Notes under the pieces: generated by a model
What the model was told of the DNA's origin: nothing
Databases searched by the model: none
Seen by the model: only the letters and a program-made list of their open reading frames with translations
Program-made: the position numbers and the translations under genes
Part shown: in pieces, positions 6,388 to 10,403 of the stretch
How positions within the stretch are numbered: the stretch's first letter is position 1
Layout of the letters: each line of letters begins with the position of its first letter
Source of the DNA: an uncultured Methylococcaceae bacterium
GTDB taxonomy: Bacteria; Pseudomonadota; Gammaproteobacteria; Methylococcales; Methylomonadaceae
Assembly (NCBI GenBank): GCA_913009515.1
Contig: CAJVYO010000034.1
Coordinates: 1-10,403 of the forward strand
Direction: 5' to 3'
Length of the DNA stretch: 10,403 bases

Positions 6388-8055
6388 ATGGCTCAATATA
6401 TTTTTTCTATGAACAGAGTGGGGAAAATTGTTCCTCCTAAAAAGCATATTCTTAAAAATATTTCTCTTTCATTTTTTCCTGGTGCAAAAATTGGTGTATT
6501 AGGTTTGAATGGTTCGGGAAAATCAACCTTATTGCGGATTATGGCTGGGGTTGATAAAGAGATTGAAGGCGAAGCAATCCCTATGAAGGGCATTAATATC
6601 GGTTACTTGTCTCAAGAACCAGATTTGAATCCTGATAAAGATGTGCGGGGTAATGTTCAAGAAGGTTTTGGTGAAATTCAAAAGGTTTTAGATCGTTATA
6701 ATGCGATTAATGATGCCTTTGCCGATCCTGAGGCGGATTTTGATAAATTATTAGCGGAACAGTCAGAATTACAAGAAAAAATTGAAGCGGCGAACGCGTG
6801 GGAATTAGAACGTGAACTTGAAATTGCCGCTGATGCATTACGTTTGCCAGAGTGGGATGCGGATGTAACGACTTTGTCGGGTGGCGAAAAGCGTCGTGTG
6901 GCGTTGTGTCGTTTATTGTTATCTAAACCGGATATGTTGCTATTAGATGAGCCGACTAACCATCTAGATGCCGAATCAGTCGCATGGCTAGAGCGTTTTT
7001 TACATGATTATGAAGGGACGGTAGTTGCGGTAACGCACGATAGATACTTTTTAGATAATGTGGCTGGTTGGATTTTAGAGCTGGATAGAGGTCAGGGTAT
7101 TCCATGGGAAGGTAATTATTCTTCATGGTTAGAGCAAAAACAAAATCGTTTAGAACAAGAAGAAAAACAAGAAACATCACGTCAAAAATCAATGAAAGCC
7201 GAGTTAGAATGGGTGCGTTCTAATGCGAAAGGTCGTCATGCGAAAAGTAAGGCACGTTTAGCTCGTTTTGATGAACTGGCTTCACAAGAGACGCAAAAGC
7301 GTAATGAAACGCAGGAAATTTTTATTCCGGCAGGGCCACGATTAGGCGATGTGGTGATTAATGCGGAACATATTAATAAAGCGTTTGGTGAGAAGTTATT
7401 AATTGATGATTTGAATTTTCAATTACCACCCGGGGGTATTGTCGGGATTATTGGGCCTAATGGGGCGGGTAAAACCACATTATTTCGGATGATGTCTGAT
7501 TTGGAAAAAGCGGATTCAGGGGAGATTAAAATTGGTTCGACAGTGAAACTTTCTCATGTTGAACAAACACGGGATACTTTAGATGATAATAAAACTGTGT
7601 GGGAAGAAATTTCTGATGGTTTAGATATTATTACCGTCGGCAGCTATGAAACGCCATCACGTTCGTATTGTGGCCGTTTCAATTTTAAAGGCGGCGACCA
7701 GCAAAAGCGTATCGGTGATTTATCGGGTGGTGAGCGTAATCGTGTGCATTTAGCGAAACTATTACGCAGCGGTGGTAATGTTTTATTATTAGATGAACCT
7801 ACCAATGATTTAGATGTAGAAACCTTGCGTGCTTTAGAAGAGGCTTTATTGGCATTTCCTGGTTGTGCGGTAGTTATTTCTCATGATCGCTGGTTTTTAG
7901 ATCGGATTGCAACGCATATGTTGGCATTTGAAGGCGACAGTAAAGTCGTGTGGTTTGAAGGCAATTATGAAGATTATGAAGTAGACAGACATAAACGTTT
8001 AGGCACGGATGCAGATAACCCAAGACGTATAAAATATAAAAAAATAAGTCATTAA
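6388..8055 (+). CDS. ettA: energy-dependent translational throttle protein EttA (ABC-F ATPase)
   Basis: EttA is a cytoplasmic ABC-F protein that binds the ribosomal E site and gates the first elongation step according to the ATP/ADP balance; it is not a transporter. The 555-residue length equals that of E. coli EttA. ABC1 has Walker A GLNGSGKST (39-47), signature LSGGE (163-167) and Walker B LLLDEPTNHLD with E188. The charged linker (about 245-310) is the P-site tRNA interaction region. ABC2 has GPNGAGKTT (356-364), LSGGE (445-449) and LLLDEPTNDLD with E470. E188 and E470 are the same positions as the E. coli catalytic glutamates. The MAQYIFSMNRVGK start is characteristic, yet no Shine-Dalgarno sequence precedes it (only ACTTAAAAAC). 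It is divergent from the truncated haemoglobin gene and appears monocistronic. Confidence 0.97.
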   Translation: MAQYIFSMNRVGKIVPPKKHILKNISLSFFPGAKIGVLGLNGSGKSTLLRIMAGVDKEIEGEAIPMKGINIGYLSQEPDLNPDKDVRGNVQEGFGEIQKVLDRYNAINDAFADPEADFDKLLAEQSELQEKIEAANAWELERELEIAADALRLPEWDADVTTLSGGEKRRVALCRLLLSKPDMLLLDEPTNHLDAESVAWLERFLHDYEGTVVAVTHDRYFLDNVAGWILELDRGQGIPWEGNYSSWLEQKQNRLEQEEKQETSRQKSMKAELEWVRSNAKGRHAKSKARLARFDELASQETQKRNETQEIFIPAGPRLGDVVINAEHINKAFGEKLLIDDLNFQLPPGGIVGIIGPNGAGKTTLFRMMSDLEKADSGEIKIGSTVKLSHVEQTRDTLDDNKTVWEEISDGLDIITVGSYETPSRSYCGRFNFKGGDQQKRIGDLSGGERNRVHLAKLLRSGGNVLLLDEPTNDLDVETLRALEEALLAFPGCAVVISHDRWFLDRIATHMLAFEGDSKVVWFEGNYEDYEVDRHKRLGTDADNPRRIKYKKISH

Positions 8056-8093
8056 TTTTTATATCTTAATAGTGAGAGTGCCTATTAGAGTGT

Positions 8094-8118
8094 TAAAAAG
8101 TTTGCTTTTAACTTTTTA
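8094..8118 (+). terminator. possible ettA terminator hairpin
   Basis: TAAAAAGTT (8094-8102) and AACTTTTTA (8110-8118) form a 9-bp stem with a 7-base loop 39 bp after the ettA stop; the T-run is inside the 3' arm. It overlaps the -35 region of the tRNA promoter, so it may instead simply reflect AT-rich promoter DNA. Confidence 0.4.
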
Positions 8119-8129
8119 CTTAGTATAAT
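8102..8129 (+). promoter_or_regulatory. tRNA-Ser promoter
   Basis: A perfect TATAAT (8124-8129) with a weak TTGCTT -35 (8102-8107, 16-bp spacer) lies just before the tRNA. The GC-rich GGGC right after the -10 (8130-8133) resembles the discriminator of stringently controlled stable-RNA promoters. Confidence 0.65.
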
Positions 8130-8141
8130 GGGCATTCTTAC

Positions 8142-8231
8142 GGAGAGGTGGCTGAGTGGCCGAAAGCGGCGGTCTTGAAAACCGTTGAAGGTTTATCCCT
8201 TCCAAGAGTTCGAATCTCTTCCTCTCCGCCA
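8142..8231 (+). tRNA. tRNA-Ser(UGA)
   Basis: This is a 90-base class II tRNA with genomically encoded CCA (8229-8231). The acceptor stem GGAGAGG (8142-8148) pairs with CCTCTCC (8221-8227), with discriminator G at 8228. The anticodon stem GCGGT/ACCGT encloses loop CTTGAAA, giving anticodon TGA at 8176-8178, which reads UCA and UCG codons. The long variable arm (GAAGG/CCTTC) and G discriminator are the usual serine identity features. The T arm is AAGAG-TTCGAAT-CTCTT. A separate promoter precedes it, and it appears to be a single-gene unit. Confidence 0.97.
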
Positions 8232-8244
8232 TAAGAATTTTAAA

Positions 8245-8269
8245 AATAATTTATACTCTTTAAATTATT
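8245..8269 (+). terminator. weak AT-only hairpin after tRNA-Ser
   Basis: AATAATTTA (8245-8253) and TAAATTATT (8261-8269) form a perfect 9-bp stem with a 7-base loop, 13 bp after the tRNA end. The stem has no G-C pairs and no T-run follows, so it is at best a weak terminator or a processing-related structure. Confidence 0.3.
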
Positions 8270-8376
8270 CTAGCAGTATCCTCGTTACAATCTTGAATAT
8301 TATTATCAATAAACGTAGAATTTCTTATCAAAAATGAATTGCCCCTAAGTTAAAATAGGGTAACTATTTTTATAAA

Positions 8377-8381
8377 AAGGA
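8377..8381 (+). promoter_or_regulatory. ribosome binding site fixing the HIT protein start
   Basis: AAGGA sits 6 bp before ATG 8388, the good spacing. It is only 3 bp from the in-frame GTG at 8385, and the ATG at 8383 is out of frame. This selects the start at 8388 (MDCLFCKII). Confidence 0.7.
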
Positions 8382-8387
8382 AATGTG

Positions 8388-8717
8388 ATGGACTGTTTAT
8401 TTTGTAAAATCATTGATAAAAAAATCCCAGCAGACATTGTTTATGAAGATGAGCAGGTGCTTGCCTTTAGAGATATTCATCCTAAAGCTCCGGTACATAT
8501 TTTAATTATTCCTAAACGTCATATTGCAACGTTAAATGATTTAGATAATATTGAATTATCAGGTTATTTATTACACATGGCAGCGAAAATTGCACAGTTA
8601 GAAGGCATTGCTGAAGAAGGCTATCGTACTATTATTAACTGTAATGAAGCGGGTGGGCAGGAAGTGTATCATTTGCATTTACATATATTAGGCGGTGGAT
8701 TGATACAAGCATGTTAA
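8388..8717 (+). CDS. HIT-family (HinT-like) purine nucleoside phosphoramidase
   Basis: This 109-residue histidine-triad protein matches bacterial HinT: MDCLFCKIIDKKIPADIVYED, FRDIHPKAPVHILIIPKRHI and NCNEAGGQEVYHLHLHILGG. The triad HLHLHIL contains the catalytic histidine. HinT enzymes hydrolyse AMP-phosphoramidates and lysyl-AMP adducts in the cytoplasm. The ATG at 8388 is preferred over the in-frame GTG at 8385 on ribosome-site spacing. The C-terminus is odd: the usual GGR and following tail (WPPG-like in many homologues) are replaced by GGGLIQAC, so the protein is slightly short, although all catalytic residues remain. Its last 7 bp overlap the next gene's ATG, implying coupled translation with the diguanylate cyclase. 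Function is secure at family level; physiological substrate unknown. Confidence 0.93.
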   Translation: MDCLFCKIIDKKIPADIVYEDEQVLAFRDIHPKAPVHILIIPKRHIATLNDLDNIELSGYLLHMAAKIAQLEGIAEEGYRTIINCNEAGGQEVYHLHLHILGGGLIQAC

Positions 8718-9700
8718 GTGTTACCGTAGAAACCGTTTTTAAATGGACAGATAGATTAACGCGTCAAGCAAGTTCTAATGCCCTCACTCAGGAAATGCTG
8801 GTAGTCTGTCAAGAATTGACTTTGATAGCGGACATTTATGCCTATGAAATTTATAAGCGTGAAAAAATAAAGTTAGCTGAGGATCATTATTCTCATCAAT
8901 GGGTGGGTCAAAGATTGCCTATCGATTTTTCTCAAGAAAATAGAGAAGATGAATATAGTGATATTTTAGAAAAAATTATAGAAACTGAATTATTACAAGC
9001 CATTCAGTTTGATAGTCATAATTTTTATATTTTGAATATTAAAGTTCCAATAGGTCCCCGTCGTGCTATTTTAATTAAGGGATTATTGCAGGATGAGGTG
9101 ATAGCGAATCTAAAGTCTATTCTCGCTATTTATACTAATTTAATGGTGTTACATGACCAGAAAGAACGAGATTTATTAACCTCCCTACCTAATCGTCAAT
9201 CATTTGATAGTTGTTTGATGGAAGTATGCGAATACTTTCAAACGGATAATTATATAGAAAATAAGCAATCATGGATTGCGATGTTAGACATTGATCATTT
9301 TAAGCGTGTGAATGATGATTTTGGTCATTTATATGGTGATGAGGTGTTATTGCATTTCAGTCAAATTATTGAAAAAAGTTTTCGTTACAATGATTTTTAT
9401 TTTCGTTTCGGTGGCGAAGAGTTTGTGGTGATTGTGAATTTAGTTGATATTAAGTCTGCAAAAGCTATTTTTGAGCGTTTTCGTAGCAAGGTCGAAAATT
9501 TTAATTTTCCGACAGTCGGACGAGTGACGGTAAGCATTGGGGTGACAGAGATTGAACATCATACCTTACCAATGAATTTATTAGATCATGCGGATCAAGC
9601 ACTTTATCATGGTAAAGATACCGGACGAAATAAAGTGGTTTTCTTTCAAGATATGGATGTGAAAGATGACATTGAATCCGATGATATTGAGTTATTTTAA
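8711..9700 (+). CDS. diguanylate cyclase with GGEEF domain and intact I-site
   Basis: This 329-residue protein makes cyclic di-GMP from two GTP. The GGDEF domain starts with DLLTSLPNR (154-162), has the metal site LDIDHFKRVND (192-202), the active-site loop GGEEF (234-238) and an RxxD inhibitory site, R225-Y226-N227-D228, exactly five residues upstream, so it should be active and product-inhibited. The N-terminal 150 residues hold no signal peptide or membrane helix; they look like a cytoplasmic sensory region of GAF-like size, but I cannot assign a family. The acidic tail (DVKDDIESDDIELF) is unusual. Translation probably couples to the HIT gene by a 7-bp overlap, and its stop overlaps the convergent rsgA stop by 4 bp. 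Any link to the H-NOX protein 5 kb away is speculative. Confidence 0.93.
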   Translation: MLSVTVETVFKWTDRLTRQASSNALTQEMLVVCQELTLIADIYAYEIYKREKIKLAEDHYSHQWVGQRLPIDFSQENREDEYSDILEKIIETELLQAIQFDSHNFYILNIKVPIGPRRAILIKGLLQDEVIANLKSILAIYTNLMVLHDQKERDLLTSLPNRQSFDSCLMEVCEYFQTDNYIENKQSWIAMLDIDHFKRVNDDFGHLYGDEVLLHFSQIIEKSFRYNDFYFRFGGEEFVVIVNLVDIKSAKAIFERFRSKVENFNFPTVGRVTVSIGVTEIEHHTLPMNLLDHADQALYHGKDTGRNKVVFFQDMDVKDDIESDDIELF

Positions 9701-10403
9701 GCTGTAGGCATTTTTTCACGTAATTTTAGAAAGCGTTGATAGCGAGAAGCCGTAATATTGCCTTGTTCAACGGCTTGTCTAACAGCACAGCCTTTATCAT
9801 TAACATGGCGACAATCATTGAATTGACAGTCATCTAAATAGGCTTGAAATTCACGAAATCCATAGGCAAGTTGAGGTTCTGAGATACCAGCCAAGCCAAA
9901 TATTGCTACACCTGGGCTGTCAATTAAATCACCGCCATCAGGTAAATGATAGAGTGTTGCAGCAGTCGTGGTGTGTCGTCCGTGTTTAGTAATCGCTGAA
10001 ACAGTGTTGGTCTTAAGGTCTTTATCAGGAATCAGTGCATTGGTTAATGACGATTTACCAACACCTGACTGCCCTGTGAAAATACTGATTTTATCTGCTA
10101 GGCTATCTTTTAAGGTCTTTATTTCAGAGCTATCTATGGCACTAACGCGAAAGAAAGGGTAGCCGAGTGTTAAATAATGTGCGAGTTCTTTTTCAATGGC
10201 CTCTAAGCGAGGTAAATCTGATTTATTATAGACTAAGCGTGCTGCAATATTACGATTTTCACAAATTGCTAAATATTGGTCAATAAGTAAAAAATCACAG
10301 TAAGGCTCGGTGCTGAAAACAATAAATACTTGATCTATATTGGCGGCAACAGGCCGTGTTTTTGAATTTTTACTGGGACGCTCTAATAATGAGTGGCGTG
10401 GTA
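9697..10403 (-). CDS. rsgA: ribosome small-subunit GTPase RsgA (5'-truncated by window edge)
   Basis: RsgA (YjeQ) is a GTPase that helps late maturation of the 30S ribosomal subunit. Reading the minus strand gives about 235 C-terminal residues; the N-terminal OB fold is mostly outside the window. The visible part starts with LLERPSKNSKTRPVAANIDQ and shows the circularly permuted G-motif order typical of the family: G4 NKSD first, then G1 GQSGVGKSS, then G3 DSPG. The C-terminal zinc-binding domain carries CQFNDCRHVNDKGC and VEQGNI. No frameshift is seen. The stop (9697-9699) overlaps the diguanylate cyclase stop on the other strand. Confidence 0.96.
   Translation of the reverse strand, partial: PRHSLLERPSKNSKTRPVAANIDQVFIVFSTEPYCDFLLIDQYLAICENRNIAARLVYNKSDLPRLEAIEKELAHYLTLGYPFFRVSAIDSSEIKTLKDSLADKISIFTGQSGVGKSSLTNALIPDKDLKTNTVSAITKHGRHTTTAATLYHLPDGGDLIDSPGVAIFGLAGISEPQLAYGFREFQAYLDDCQFNDCRHVNDKGCAVRQAVEQGNITASRYQRFLKLREKMPTA

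Noticed and set aside
6956..7192. 78-residue minus-strand open frame inside ettA
   Set aside because: It is antisense to the highly conserved EttA coding sequence and has no ribosome site or recognisable protein family.
8343..8365. Interleaved repeats CCCTA/TAGGG and AGTTA/TAACT as a pseudoknot or riboswitch before the HIT gene
   Set aside because: The stems are 5 bp each and there are no connecting loop bases to make a pseudoknot geometrically likely; no known riboswitch family fits.
1..10403. CRISPR arrays, insertion sequences, phage genes or attachment sites
   Set aside because: No regularly spaced repeats, transposase or integrase sequence, or direct duplication of the tRNA 3' end was seen. 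The tRNA-Ser is followed by AT-rich intergenic DNA and ordinary chromosomal genes.

Overview
This is an AT-rich window from a bacterial chromosome, most likely a gammaproteobacterium. The support is the close resemblance of the partial ligA, the 555-residue EttA (catalytic glutamates at the E. coli positions 188 and 470), the circularly permuted GTPase RsgA and a tRNA-Ser with encoded CCA to gammaproteobacterial counterparts. A low-GC methanotroph or sulfur oxidiser would fit, but that is a guess and nothing here fixes the genus.

Layout. Bases 1-1121 hold the 3' two thirds of ligA (plus strand, cut by the window edge). Bases 1263-5785 hold a tight three-gene plus-strand cluster. Its first gene encodes an 863-residue fusion: an N-terminal H-NOX (haem NO/O2 binding) domain, a NirB-like FAD/NAD(P) oxidoreductase, a BFD-type [2Fe-2S] domain and a C-terminal membrane domain with two H-x13-H pairs typical of di-haem b ferric-reductase-like domains. 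The second encodes an N-terminally anchored cytochrome with 11 CXXCH motifs. The third encodes a secreted DUF3365/Tll0287-like monohaem c protein. A perfect 13-bp hairpin at 5816-5849 separates the cluster from a convergent minus-strand group-I truncated haemoglobin. Divergent from that is ettA (6388-8055), followed by tRNA-Ser(UGA) with a clear promoter, a slightly short HinT-like HIT protein overlapping a diguanylate cyclase, and the 3' part of rsgA on the minus strand, whose tail overlaps the cyclase by 4 bp.

How the genes may work together. The three-gene cluster reads as an electron path across the inner membrane: NAD(P)H to FAD to [2Fe-2S] to haem b pair to an 11-haem cytochrome in the periplasm, with a small c-type haem protein beside it. 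A gas-sensing H-NOX domain sits on the same polypeptide as the entry flavoprotein. Its proximal ligand H102, P115 and the Y131-x-S133-x-R135 motif fall at the textbook positions, and F140 replaces the distal tyrosine that stabilises O2, so NO is the expected ligand. The neighbouring truncated haemoglobin is of the NO-detoxifying type. My hypothesis is an NO-gated transmembrane electron-transfer system; the domain content is read from sequence, while the gating and the direction of flow are inference. The remaining genes are housekeeping or generic signalling.
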